From: Charina bottae
Taxonomy: Eukaryota > Chordata > Lepidosauria > Squamata > Charinaidae
Length of the DNA stretch: 64,000 nt
Direction: 5' to 3'
Assembly: GCA_023362775.1 (NCBI GenBank)
Contig: JALMGJ010000001.1
Location: 63,250,001-63,314,000 of the forward strand
The first letter of the stretch is position 1; each line of letters begins with the position of its first letter. The notes beneath the pieces were generated by a model, which saw nothing but the letters and a program-made list of their open reading frames with translations, did no database searches and had not been told where the DNA came from. Made by a program: the position numbers and the translations under genes. Positions 23,588 through 35,725 of this stretch are shown piece after piece.

Positions 23588-24742
23588 TTTATGAACCACA
23601 GGGAAGGTCTCTGCCACCAGAGAGCCAACAGTCATGGGTGGCTCTGGGTCTTTCAGGCCTATGGTATTGCAGACTTTCCTGAATAATTGTGGAAATTCTG
23701 CTTTTTAAATAGTCTGGTAGATTTGGGGTCTGGCTGCTGATCCACTCCCTCACCTAGGAACATTCAGATTGGTCTGAAAGGAGGCATCTGAGTCAGACAC
23801 GCGTAAAGTTGGCTTGCTGGCCTCTGGCATTGATGAGGTGAATGGCTGAGAAAAATCAAGAAAAAAACAAAAGAAAGTAAAAATAAAAATTGCAAAGAAC
23901 AGTGACTGTGGTGGTCTTGACCACAAATATGGCAAGCAATGCTCACAGGGGGGCAAGGAGACATGCTCTCTACAGCCATCACAACCTTTTTAGCCCTGTC
24001 TCCACAGTGAGTGGGAGGGAGATACCCACTTCAGAATGCCATGGCTCCACTTATTGGGGAAAGCTTCAGATAAATTCTTCCTCTGCACTCTCCTTTCCTT
24101 TGCATTTTCTCTGCAATGTATTGATATAATAACCTTTGTATATCACATCAATAAAGCAACCTTTACTCTCAGTAATACATCATAGAGAGAAAAATAAGAA
24201 AACTATAGATTGAAAGTGCTTTTGAAGCCCAACTAGCTAATGTAATTATGCATAGTGAAAAAGCTCTCCCCACTTCCACCCATCAAAAAGTTTTAATATT
24301 GCAATAAATCACACCCAAATGCCAGTTCTCAATAATGAAGTCATTTCATTCATATCAGCTAAGACATTTACATAATAAAAAGTGGTGGCCTACAAACCTA
24401 AGCAACCAGTAGCTTTGTTTTCTATTACTGTATTTCTTTCTAACAGTTCTCTGTCTTACTTAGGTAGGGATCATTCAAAACAGAATTTCAGGATATCTGC
24501 ATTTGTACCAACTAGGACTATGTGAAGATGCTTTTTATATAAAGTCAGACTAATAGACTATCTTGCTCAGTATTGTCCACTAACTAACAGTACATCTTGA
24601 GTATTTCAAGCAGGCATTTTTCCCCACCCATTCTGGAGAAACCAGAAGCTGAACTTCCAGAATATGTATTTAGCCACTGAGCAGGTGATATGTAAATGTG
24701 TATTTAGCACTGAGCAATAGTTCTTTCCTAACCAATTCTCAA

Positions 24743-24776
24743 TCTCCTCCTCCTCCTCCTCCTCCTCCTCCTCCTC
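24743..24776 (+). repeat. (TCC)n microsatellite
   Basis: About eleven TCC/CTC triplets without interruption. Confidence 0.92.
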
Positions 24777-27379
24777 ATGAAAGAATCCTATTTATACAAT
24801 ATATTAGTTCATATACTCTGATTATACATCCACACTATAATCAATTTTCAATCAATCAATGTTTTGATTGATTTTACCTTTTACAAGAGTGCTTCACTGA
24901 GAAAAAGCTATACACAAATGTATAGCTGCACAAAACTATACAAAATCTGTATCAACTCAAACCGATTTTCCATCAAGTCTAGAACAACCTCCCTGTTAAT
25001 TTTGGAAATAAATCTTCCCTAACATCTTCCCTAACAAGATTTAAATCTTCCCTAACATCCTTTTGGCAGAAAAGATGGACACTAAAATTGGACCTTCTGC
25101 ATTTAATATAAATTTATTTAAATTTATTAAACTAAGGAAACCATCCTTCTTCAGAAGTTTTCCTGCTAATAAAAAATGGTTCCTGTCTATCAACCTAATC
25201 TCTTTGTTTTAAGAGGATAAAATGATATTCCTAATCTGATATTTTTGTGCCCAAGCGGGTGTATGTGCAAGAATCCTTATTCAAACAGCTCCTAACTTCA
25301 TGCACTTCCAACTTTCTCCTCTTTTGTTCAAAACCAAGGCTATAATGACAGAGACAAGACTTTTCATGCCATTGTGAAATCATCATTATCACAAAACTAT
25401 CTGGATGCAATTTGAGATATCAGAAAACTATTCTGGCTCCAAAAAGAGCCGCTGGGTAATGTTTTTGTTTTGTTTTGCTCATAAGAACCAAACTGGATAT
25501 TAAGATAAATTAGCATAAGCTTTTACAGATCCCATTATTAGGATTTCAGCTTTTCCTCTGCCTACAATCCTAATACTGCTTCATTCATTCCAGGTTCTAT
25601 GCGTGCTATCTGTGATCCATGATTTCCAACTTGGCTACTTTACCTGTCCTGTCATACTAAAATTGTCATAAGGCATTTATTACAACAGTATTTAAACTGT
25701 CTCCAACAAGCTATGTTTCTTAAAGCTCTCTTTCCTCCTGCATTGGACAAAATATGTTTACATATTCTTTTTAATACCCAGTTCTAGCCATTAAAGTGTT
25801 TACAGAAACCTCCACATTGGAATTTCTTTAAAGAATCAAGGCACTATTGAAGCATTTCATTTAAAAGAATATAACCTTCTATACTGTGGAATAAAAAAAA
25901 TCTTCATACACTTTAAGAAAATGGAAAGCTTTTTTTTTCATGTTAGCTACCCTAAGGCAAAGTTTAAACTGAACTTTCTCTAAGCCATCTACTAATATAA
26001 AGTAGACAAGTTGTTTAGTTTTGTTTAAATAGACAAGTTGTTTAGTTCCATCATATACGGTAAACATTCACTCCCAGCCTCACTTTTTTCCCAGTTATGT
26101 GGACAAGGAACTAATTCTCTCCCAAACACACCCAATATGTACACAGATCTCGTGATCTAATGGAAGAAACTCCTTTTGAGAATTGTGTGTGTCACTGTCA
26201 AGTATAGGCTGAACTTTACTCTTGTTATCTTGGAGATATCCATAAGGGATATTTTGTTGAACATATTTTTCAAACTTTTTCAAAAAAAATTATTTGCTCA
26301 TTAATTGAGATCATAAAGTAGATTAGAACTCTGCATTCACAACTGATCTCTGGGGACAGAAGTATCAGAGAAGGCTTCAGTGCTTCACAAAGTTTCCTTA
26401 TTCATTATACTCAATCAATTCTGAAGTCAAATAATGGATTCCTTCACTAAAGCTCTATGAATACATAACACTTTAAATCAAAACTCAACAGTCCATCGTC
26501 ACCTGATGAAAAAAATCTTGGAGCAACCTATGGAAACAAATTATTTTTTTCTACAATGCCCTTTTCTCAGAAACATTCAAATGTGCAAGCTGAAATAATG
26601 TGTGATAATAAGACAGGCAAGGTTGTTGCTCAGCAGCAACAAGCCCTAAATATTTTTAGCAAAATGTTCTTCAAGAGCTTTCAGAGTGCCAAAGAGATTG
26701 ATACTGGCAAGATGGGTCAGTTTATAAACATCAGGCCTCAACCTTTTCCTGGACCAAAAACCCTCTGATCTGAAAACACTATTCTACCATTCTGCATCTG
26801 TAGGAGCAAACTGCAGATATTCAGATTTTCTTTTCTTCAATTACTGTAAATGGCAAGGGCAAGGGGGGGAAAATCAGCTAAAACTGGAGATGTTTGATAA
26901 TGACACTGGAAGACTCATCGCCAATTTGTAAAATTGTTTTTGCAGGCAGGTCTCAGGTATAATGCAATCTGAAAGGATTAGTTTACAGATACGAAAGGCT
27001 TGAAATCCTGGACAGTTCTGCTGACCAGAATAAACCAGAGTTACATAACTGGTACCTTCCAGATTTAAACTGTCATTAGATGTAGCTTCCATGATCAATA
27101 GCAAGGTATAGTAGAAGTTGTAGTCTAAAACATTAGAGAGCACCAAGTAGCCTAATCTTTGAATAGACGGCATGGAATTAAATGGACCAATACTGATTTT
27201 GCAGAGCGTCATATGTTCATACATTGCTGACAGCAAGCTCTATATTGAAAGAAATGGTTCTATTAATCGGTTCACATATTCCTTATGCAATTCTTATCCT
27301 TTGCAGTTTAAAAAACAAGGTATGGGTAATTTTTACACTATTCTCTTTAAAACCCATTTTATAAATTTCAGATTATTTG

Positions 27380-27980
27380 TGAACTACCATGTATAACTTA
27401 CATTTTCCTCATTTCACTGGCAGTAATTCTTTAAAATCTAGGATCATAAAGTTGGCAAGGGGAAAAAATGTCCATAACAGAAGGTGATCATTTGAATTTC
27501 AAACTGAATCTTTCTTGCTTTCTCCTCAATTAGACCAAAACATGTTGATTTAAAAGGTTTGTGTCTGTATGTTTCTTTTTTCAAACTTATTTTTAGAGCA
27601 GAATAATGGCCCCCCTGCTAGCTTGGCATTTGCTCAAAATTTTTGTCCCTGCAAATCAAATCTGTTGCTGGAATTTTTCCCTCTGCCTTCCCTGCTCCCC
27701 CTCCTCCCCCTTTCAAAATACCAAGGCACATTAACCAAAAGATAAAAAGGTTGGTTGCTGATATTGCAAAGCACAGGGCAGGTGGTTAATGTTTTTTTAG
27801 CACAAATATGTGATAAGAGTCCCAGGGGACTCTAGGAGCAAAAGGATGTTTCAAAAGAAGTGAAACATTTGCATCATGAGTATGGGACAACCTTATCTTT
27901 AATCTTTACCCTGAGATTTGTCTAAATTATTTTTAAAAAAACATAAGAAAATGTTTTTAATGAGATGAATGGACGTTGAG
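27380..27980. other. Candidate conserved non-coding element (intronic)
   Basis: Repeat-free, ORF-free stretch containing several intact transcription-factor-like words: AGATAAAAAGG, CAGGTGGTTAATG and CTTATCTTT. The call rests on texture only; alignment to other amniotes would decide. Confidence 0.25.
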
Positions 27981-30453
27981 CAGTTTGGACATACTGATGG
28001 GCTATTAAATATTGTGACTTGGTAAGAAACTTGCTATTTAGGAAGTGCTTATACCAAATCAGAGCACCAACTCATCTATAGGACTGACTCTTTCAGATAG
28101 TAGTGTCTTTCCTAGCTCTACTTGAAGAAGTTGGGAATTAAAATGTCCATGTGCAAAGGATGTGCTTCCCAATTTTACACCATTTCTGGTAATGGTTATT
28201 CTTCTGCAGACAGAGCCTACAACTTTAGCTTCCAATGGCATCCATCTCTTCTAATTATTTGGGCCTAACTGCAGTTTCTGCCTGCTTTCTTTTTCTTCCT
28301 CTCTACTGTGCATTTGATTATTGATGGAAGAACATGGCAGCCTCTATTCCACTCCATTCTTCCTGCTTTCTACTCCATATTTTTGATTACTATTGCAAAG
28401 AATAAGGAAACTCTCAGCACCAAGAAATAGGAGCACCATGAGACTCCATGTTTGACGATTGCCTTTTTAGCATATTCACCCAACTGTATTTATACATTTC
28501 CCCTTAGAAGTTCAGCTTAGCTGGGCACAGATGTGCTTTGTTTTTATTATACTGTGGAGGCTTTTTATAGTATTTATTATTATTAGGGATTTTAATGATT
28601 ATTATTGTAGTTCTCTGGATTCATGAATTCTGACCTTTGGGTGGGTAAGAAACATTGTGTTTTGGAAACAGCATGGCAGTCATTTATATTTTCAAACACA
28701 TCCCACAGAACCCCTGAGTTCTCCAAGAACTTGATGGGGTTCTTTGAGAGCCTAAGGGATGTTTTTTCCCCCCTATTTTTACATTTCATTCAAACACAGA
28801 CAGTTTTCTATCACAAGTACTTTGCCTCTTGGTCAGGGGTTCTGGGAACTTTTCTTTTAAACTAACAGTTCTGAAGCCTGGAAAAGTTTGAAACCCCAGA
28901 TTTGTATCACCTTAAAGTTTATGAAGTCACCTTCATTAGGAATCAAGGGAATAGCCTGATAAATGATAATACTAAAATACTCAGCAACTTGCACTGCTGA
29001 AAAAGCAGTTGAACACATTTATAATTAATTATAACACAGCTCTTTATCTAGCGCTCTCTAATAATATAGAAAACTACTAGCCAAGTCTGATTATAGAGAA
29101 CAGTTAATGGTAGGTTGCCACCTACTGGCCAACTTTGAGAAATCTCCCTTGGCAAAAGTTCCTTTAGGGCCAAAGTAGACATTCCAGGCAAATGTATGGT
29201 GGTGGTCTTTCAGTCCGGGCACTGGCTTTCTTTATGGAAAAGCAACTTCAAGGGTTTAATTCTTTCCATGCATGCTGTTCAATTTTAAATTGCTCCCTAC
29301 TACTACCACCAGGCAGAATTTCAGAAATACAGGTCTCAGAAGCCATTGGAGGTGGCAATTTACAGGTGGAAAATAGCAGGGTCGGAAAAGATTAAACAGG
29401 GTGCTCTTCAAGTTCAAAGCATCTTGAGAAGATTCTGAGCAATGCATGGCTCTTTTTTCACTAGGGAAGAATTTGTTCTTTCTGCCAGATGATGATCTTC
29501 CAAAGGTGTATATTTGGGATATATGTTTAAAACGGATTGGACTAAAAGACATTACTTTTCCCCTCTGCAGTTAGAAAAACAACATTCTTTCTTCAGAGAG
29601 TTATTTAAAAACAAATGAACTTTAGGGACATGATAAGGCAGAGCATCTAAGCCTTACAATCTATCTGTGCTGGAGCATCATCCTCCAACCCATAGTTTTT
29701 TTATGAAAAAACACTACCCCTGAAGTTACTCTAAGGAAAAAGATGCTTTGCATCTTTGCAGGTATCTGCCTGCCCTTTAAGACTGTAAGAATGGTTTTGT
29801 TGTGTCAAAGCAAGATCTCGTTCCTTCCATTTTTCTGTCTCCAATAATGTTTGGCCAGGTGTTCTGAATGTTCTTAAGATGACCATGGAGGGAATGGCCT
29901 TCACGGGTTTGTCCACATCTGATATTTGTGGATGTACGATATCTTGACACAGAGCTTCCATTTTAACTGCTGTATCTAATAGGAACAGATCAAGCTGTCC
30001 TTTGTGAATGTCTGATCTTTTTTAAAGATTCAGAGCAAATTTCTCACAAAATCCTGGAACAATTACTGGCATTTTTCTGTCTAATGGTTTATAAAAAAAC
30101 AAAAACAAAAGCAAAGCAGTTGTGAAGGTGTCATGCTTATAAAACCGTGAGAGGGTTATAACTGGGCTGGCATATTTTGTGTTAATGTTACTAGGGGCAA
30201 GGTCTTTCCTAACAACTTTCTCATTCTGTATACAGTCTTGACAGCAGTAAGAGAAGCATATAGATCTGGCCCCTTTTCCTGTATTCTAATCAATGTATCA
30301 TGGAAGATTATGTGTCTTTGCAAACACACAGTAGAAAAGTTCATTGCTTGCTACAAATGAAAAATAACAGAAGCATCATTCTTCTTCTGTTGACCTTACT
30401 GGCTTCATGCTCTTATTTTCTTGACTTGAAGTAATCCAGTTTTCCCCTAGCTG

Positions 30454-30701
30454 GTGTCAGGGAGATAACGGGCGGCGAAGGAGGGGGCTCCCTCCAGGAA
30501 GGGAAACGCATGCGTAGTACTGAGAATCTATCTTTCCCTCCCAAGAGACTCAAGAAAGCCCCGCCCTAGATTCTGGACTCTATCTATGGGCTTTGTCAAG
30601 CCGTATCAGTGTAGCTGGATTCTGTTAGGGTAGTAGGATAATAAATCACTAGAGCTTGATTCCAGCCTCAGCGTGTTATTTCTAAGCCCGAAGTCAGGAC
30701 A
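30454..30701 (+). mobile_element. Probable solo LTR of a retrovirus-like or Ty3-type element
   Basis: Starts GTGTCAGGGAGATAACGG, ends AAGTCAGGACA, and carries AATAAA at 30640-30645 near the 3' third. It is flanked by GCTG (30450-30453, 30702-30705), fitting a 4-bp target duplication. It shares AGCCCCGCCCTAGA and overall layout with the element at 62003. No internal coding region. Confidence 0.55.
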
Positions 30702-31009
30702 GCTGCTGACCTTCGGGCATGCTGAGGAATACCAGGTTGGGGAAAGCTGGAGCAGAATCGCTCCCCATTTTCGTGATCACTCATACTGGTTTGCTACTTG
30801 CATTATATTTTGATGCATAACTGCAATTAACTCCAGATACTATAAAATATGCCCATCTCTTCTTTACTAATCTAAAGGTATGTTTTCCAAGTCATATTTT
30901 GGGCAATGGCTGTTTCGGGTGGGAAAAATATGCAAGGTGACAAACGTCATACATTTTCATTCCTATACATTTAACATAAGAAAATAAATATACCTTTCTA
31001 TCACATCAG

Positions 31010-31145
31010 TGGGTGGGGTGGGGGGTCTCAGCAGGTGAGAGCACCAAGCCAACCTTGGCTGAAAACACTAAATAGGGTCAGACTTGAGTAGTACCTGGAG
31101 ACCACCAGGAAATCCCTGGGCTGTAGACAAACTAGCCTGAGAATT
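31010..31145 (+). repeat. 5S rRNA-derived SINE, degraded
   Basis: AGGGTCAGACTTGAGTAGTA followed by CCTGGAGACCACCAGGAAAT matches the internal promoter of 5S rRNA (GGxC...TAGTACxTGGxxGGAGACCxCCxGGGA). Same family as 34572 and 905. Confidence 0.6.
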
Positions 31146-31977
31146 CAAAGAGACATCCTGGAAAAATGGAATAACAAATCACTGCATTGGTGTCAGGAAA
31201 ACAACACAGACATGAAGTGATATTATACCACATTCCTTGTCAGGAATTCAACTAGTGGCTCTCTAATCCAGCACAGGATTCTACTTTTTAAAGGGGACCT
31301 ATGGGCACATATCACTATTAGATTATGCCAGGGCATTGGAGACTACCAATGGATACAGGACTGCATCTTGTGCCACAACCATGAATAATCAGAGTAAATA
31401 TTATTGGTCTTTTCCCTTATGATTTCAAAGTCCATTAGGTGAAAGTGTACAGATAGAACAAACACTAGAGAGGACACCTTGCTTAATAGATCTTGATCCT
31501 ACATCAGAGAGTGAGGAACGTGTGAGCTACAACTCCCAGTATCCTGATCACAGGTCATGCCGACTGGGGAAGCTGGAAATCGTAATTCAACAACATCTGA
31601 AAGTCATAAATTCTCATCCCTATTCCACATCATTTTCATTCTGCCCAATATTGCAAGGTGGGAAGTTTACAGATTATGTCTTCTGCACCATGGGATGAAA
31701 TATTCCCAAACACCATATTCTAAAATAGTATTTGATGTAAAATCTACCTAAACCTAAGTATGCAATAACATACCCAGATTTCCCATGATATTTGTGACTG
31801 TCTATCTAATTTGTATCTGTTTAGATAAACAGATAAATATTGTTTATCTAAAAAGTGAAAGATTACTTTTTCACAGTTAATCTTATGTTATATACAGTCG
31901 ATCACCTTAATATTTAAAATAATGGATATTACTTAAAATAATGAATATTTTCCCAATAATTGCCCCCCCTTCTCTAA

Positions 31978-32265
31978 AATAGCATTCCTCTGGAGATTCG
32001 ACTTGCAGCAACATTATTGGGATTTAGGAAAGCAGTCAAAACATGGTATTTCAACAGACCTTAAAGAGGGAAATGAATTTAGATTCCTCCTCTGAGTTAT
32101 TTATCTTAAGGGATTTTAAGGTTCCTCAGCATAGGAATCTTAATTATTACGTTAAATTTGTTGATGTAATGTTTGCTATTTATCTGATTTGCACATGGTA
32201 GGACTATGAGCCACTCAGAGTCGATCAACCATTTAAGCAGTCTAGAAAAGCAAATAAATAAATAT
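31978..32265 (+). repeat. L2 LINE 3' fragment
   Basis: Encodes FRKAVKTWYFNR, the end of L2/CR1-group ORF2. It then ends in GAGCCACTCAGAGTCGATCA and AAATAAATAAATA, the usual L2 tail. Confidence 0.7.
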
Positions 32266-32557
32266 GGCAAGCATGCAAATGTAACCTGTATTTTAAAAGA
32301 ATAAAAGTTCCAGAAACTAGGATTCTTTACAGCAATACTGCCTCAGCATGTTGTGTCCTATTCCATAATGGCAAGATTGCAGGGTAATTACAGTATTGCT
32401 ATATATCAGGCTTGCATATATTTTAATTTCTGTAAAAAAAGCAGAAAACGTAACTTTTTTTTCCCTGGGATTAAAGCATCCTGCATACTCAGAAGGACAG
32501 GATTCAGCCCAGTTTGTTACTGGCAAGGGCCCAAGAGAAAAATCATAATTCACATTG

Positions 32558-33308
32558 TCTGTAGCTTGAATCATGTCAACTGGATTTCTATTTTCTCAGT
32601 GGAAACGTTTCGCTCCTTATCCAAGGAGCTTCTTCAGTCTGAGCAAAGTTGGTAAGGGAATCCTAAATATGTTTCTAGGTAGCTGTGTGACCTTACACCT
32701 GGGGGCATGGTTATATTGAGATGTTATTTTAAGTCCTTTTATTATCTAAAGGAGGATCGTTAAGATCACCATGCTGCTGTTGAGCTTGTGAAATGGTCAT
32801 AATCTTCCTAGGCACAGAAGACAGAGCCGGGAGAAAGATGGGAGAAAGATGGCATAAATGGATTCCTTGACCCCTCTCTCAAACCACCTATCTTCTCTGT
32901 CTAAAATGTGAACATTAATGTCCTCCATTTATGCCAACTTGGAAAATCCTTCCTTGAATAGAGGTGGGGGCCTCAGGCACAATCTTTCTCCCATCTTTCT
33001 CCCGGCTCTGTCTTCTGTGCCTAGGAAGATTATGACCATTTCACAAGCTCAACAGCAGCATGGTGATCTTAACGATCCTCCTTTAGATAATAAAAGGACT
33101 TAAAATAACATCTCAATATAACCATGCCCACAGGTGTAAGGTCACACAGCTACCTAGAAACATATTTAGGATTCCCTTACTAACTTTGCTCAGACTGAAG
33201 AAGCTCCTTGGATAAAGAGCGAAACGTTTCCACTGAGAAAATAGAAATCCAGTTGACATGATTCAAGCTACAGACAATTCCACCTGGATGACTGAGAACC
33301 TTCATAGA
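32558..33308. mobile_element. Penelope-like element fragment, head-to-head foldback copy 2
   Basis: Same outer sequences as copy 1: both ends carry TCTGTAGCTTGAATCATGTC or its complement, with the same right-only extension. It is flanked by a 14-bp duplication CATAATTCACATTG (32544-32557, 33309-33322). The left arm has lost roughly 45 bp that the right arm keeps, and the central junction differs from copy 1. The right arm encodes IYANLENPSLNRGGGLRHNL. Hammerhead-like cores lie at 32631-32637 (minus) and 33195-33201 (plus). Confidence 0.75.
33186..33236 (+). ncRNA. Hammerhead-ribozyme-like motif (copy 2, right arm)
   Basis: CTGAAGA (33195-33201), stem II GCTCCTTGGATAAAGAGC, then GAAACGTTTC. 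The following CTGAG complements CTCAG upstream, completing a plausible stem I. The mirrored copy is on the minus strand near 32600-32645. Confidence 0.55.
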
Positions 33309-34571
33309 CATAATTCACATTGCTAAAGGATCATTTTTCCACTGCTTTAACATGATGCTGTCTTGTCTAGGTTTATAATTAACTGAAATTTTATGAGTTC
33401 AGTATTGATTCCATTCACTTCTATGATATTTTTTTCATCTTAAACAAGCTACCTTACTTTTATGAAACAAAGATTCCAGTGGACTCACTCACACAGAAAT
33501 ATATACACTGTTACTAATGCTTTTTTTAAAGATAAGCAGCAAAATAAGAGGCAACAAATCAACATCAAATTCTACTAATTAGGGGACAGGGGCAATAAAA
33601 TTAAGATAGATGGTTCAACATACTCCTGGTCACATGTGTTTTTCATGTATTCAGGCCTACTTCTAGAGTTATGTGCAACTTCCTTTTTTAAAAAAAATAC
33701 AACTTAACATTTAAATATACATATTTCTGAATATATTTTCTCACAACGTAATTTCTAAACATATTCTATCTCTAATGAGCTATAATTACATTTTATAGAT
33801 CTTTAAATAGAGCATTGCATTGCAAATCTGTAAAACTGAAAAACCTGAAGAACAGAAATATTCCAATCTGCAAATGAATTCAGAAGATGTCCATCAAGTC
33901 AGTTTACAGCAGAATTCAAACAATTCTATAAAAATAAAACCAACTGAATTTGATTTAGACATTGAATGAATTAATAGAACTTCAACAGAAAGTTCTGTTA
34001 AATCAATTATGCCTCCCAAAGGGCCGAAGGCCTACATCCTGACCTACATCACCCAATCAGTGATGAGTTCTCAACAAGAGAAAGACTATCTGGATTCAAG
34101 CCACTTAGGATCTCAAAATTACTTTGTCTTGGGCTTGGAACTGAACAAGGAGCCCATACAGAATATGACTTCAGCAAAATTAATTAGCAAGCATATGTCA
34201 ACAGAGGATTCAGGGGGGGGGCAGACTCAAGATGGCCTCTAAAAATCTGTTCTTCCTTGAAATAAAAGATTCCTCAATCCAATTGAGATTCCTCCTGCCT
34301 TCTGTAATCCAAAAGAGTACAATGCAAGACACAGATTGACAATCTTCATGAAAATTAGGACTTTGATACCATAGGAACTTCCTCCATAATATCACCTTAA
34401 ACAAAAATGCTTTAAGACACAGCACTAGTCCTTTGAAGCTCAATTGATTTATAGTTATGTTCTCATTATCCTGGGTGTGGTCCAGGCTAAACTGTTGCAC
34501 CTAATTTCTTCTGAAATCCTTATAAGTGAAATCAGTGTATAACTAATTCATTCTGTTGAATCAAAGCAAGT

Positions 34572-34740
34572 GGCAGCATCTAGGTGGCTTTAACTGATCT
34601 CAAAAACGATGAGAGGACTGGACCTAGATAGTACTTGGACTGGGAGACCACAAAGGAATCATAGGGCCATAGATAAGGCTAGGAAGTGTTTCAAAAATGA
34701 TCAACCACTTTTGTCTTGTTGCCAAGACACATGAACATGT
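34572..34740 (+). repeat. 5S rRNA-derived SINE
   Basis: GATCTCAAAAACGATGAGAG, then GGACCTAGATAGTACTTGGA and CTGGGAGACCACAAAGGAAT, a recognisable 5S rRNA derivative (A-box, intermediate element, C-box). The best preserved of three copies; it is a SINE, not a 5S gene, because the ends are unlike 5S. Confidence 0.72.
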
Positions 34741-35364
34741 CCATGTAGTTAGTCTCCATGAGTCACACTCAATCTGAGGGATACTTTATTTACTTTTACA
34801 TGCTATCAGTTTTGGTGAGACACTTTTACTTAATATAATCTTAATCCCTCTTACTAATATTAGAATGTTAAAACTGATGAAAATATGTTATTTATGCACT
34901 GTTTACTGGGACTCCCTTTTTACTTGTCCATATTCAATATTTATATCCATAGTAGATTTAGAGCCACTGTTAAATAAAAACTGGACACTCTCCTGTGGAA
35001 GATACCATAACAGGTACATACAGAGGAAAACCTGTACAAACCATGATATGTTTAACCCCTCTTCATTTCAACAATAAAAAGTTTCCAGAACTCTGTACAC
35101 TTAATTACAATTCAAAAATCTTTATGCATTCCTGTTACATCTAACTTTGATAGTGAATTCTCCTTCTAAACAATGAACAGTTATTATTATATCATATTCC
35201 AAAATAGCATATGAAAAATAAAAAAAATTAAAAGTGTTAGCAGATACTGAACAGCTTGTATTCCCAAGAAACAGAGAGAGGGTGGAATGGGATGAAAGCT
35301 CCATGAGAAAATGAAAGCTGCTAATCTGTTTTCCAAGTGAAACATTTGAGGTGATTGCTCTAAC

Positions 35365-35454
35365 CTGGGGCACAGTACATTCTCTCTATGGCATCGTTGT
35401 CACAGGAATCTTCAACCTCACTCCACCTGCTAAAATACGTTAGCTGAATGTGTC
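35365..35454 (-). CDS. RPS6KC1: RPS6KC1 coding exon (window exon 5): DFG-replacement segment to APE
   Basis: 90 bp, phase 1 at both ends. It encodes HIQLTYFSRWSEVEDSCDND then AIERMYCAP, completed as APE across the next junction. Where a kinase has DFG this exon has Tyr612-Phe613-Ser614, removing the Mg-binding aspartate. That matches the family's classification as a pseudokinase. The acceptor is TTTTTTTAG and the donor CCCAG|GTTAGA. A 270-bp intron separates it from the large exon, the shortest intron of the gene here; an 18.8-kb intron follows. Confidence 0.95.
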
Positions 35455-35725
35455 CTAAAAACAAAACGACAGGAGAAATCAAAACATTTTTCCCTTCCAT
35501 TTTATGCAGAAGTGAACTGTAATTACTCCTTTTGTAGCTAAAAACAGTATCATTAAGAATAATGGCATCATTAAGTACTAGAAGCTATTACTGGGGGTGA
35601 ATTTGCTGCACTGATAATGAAGCTCTAGACAGGAAATGAAGATACTAATTACAAGATAAAACGCCTTCTCAGTTAATTGGAAGCAACAGCGAATAAAAAG
35701 AAATGCATTTGCAAAAGTTCCTGAC

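Larger units (their letters stand above)
16554..35364 (-). other. RPS6KC1: RPS6KC1 18.8-kb intron between window exons 5 and 6
   Basis: Largest intron in the window. Assigned contents: two Penelope-like foldback insertions, a BovB 3' end, tRNA-type and Sauria-type SINEs, L2 tails, (TATC)n and (TCC)n microsatellites, two 5S-type SINEs and a solo LTR. Long stretches (24-30 kb) have no recognised repeat or ORF; 27380-27980 reads like a conserved non-coding element candidate. Confidence 0.8.

Noticed and set aside
32353..32655. ORF of 100 codons overlapping the second Penelope-like copy
   Set aside because: It runs across the 14-bp target duplication into the element, so it cannot be an ancestral gene.
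34572..34740. Possible genuine 5S rRNA gene
   Set aside because: Several promoter positions are changed and the flanks do not match 5S ends; it fits a SINE.
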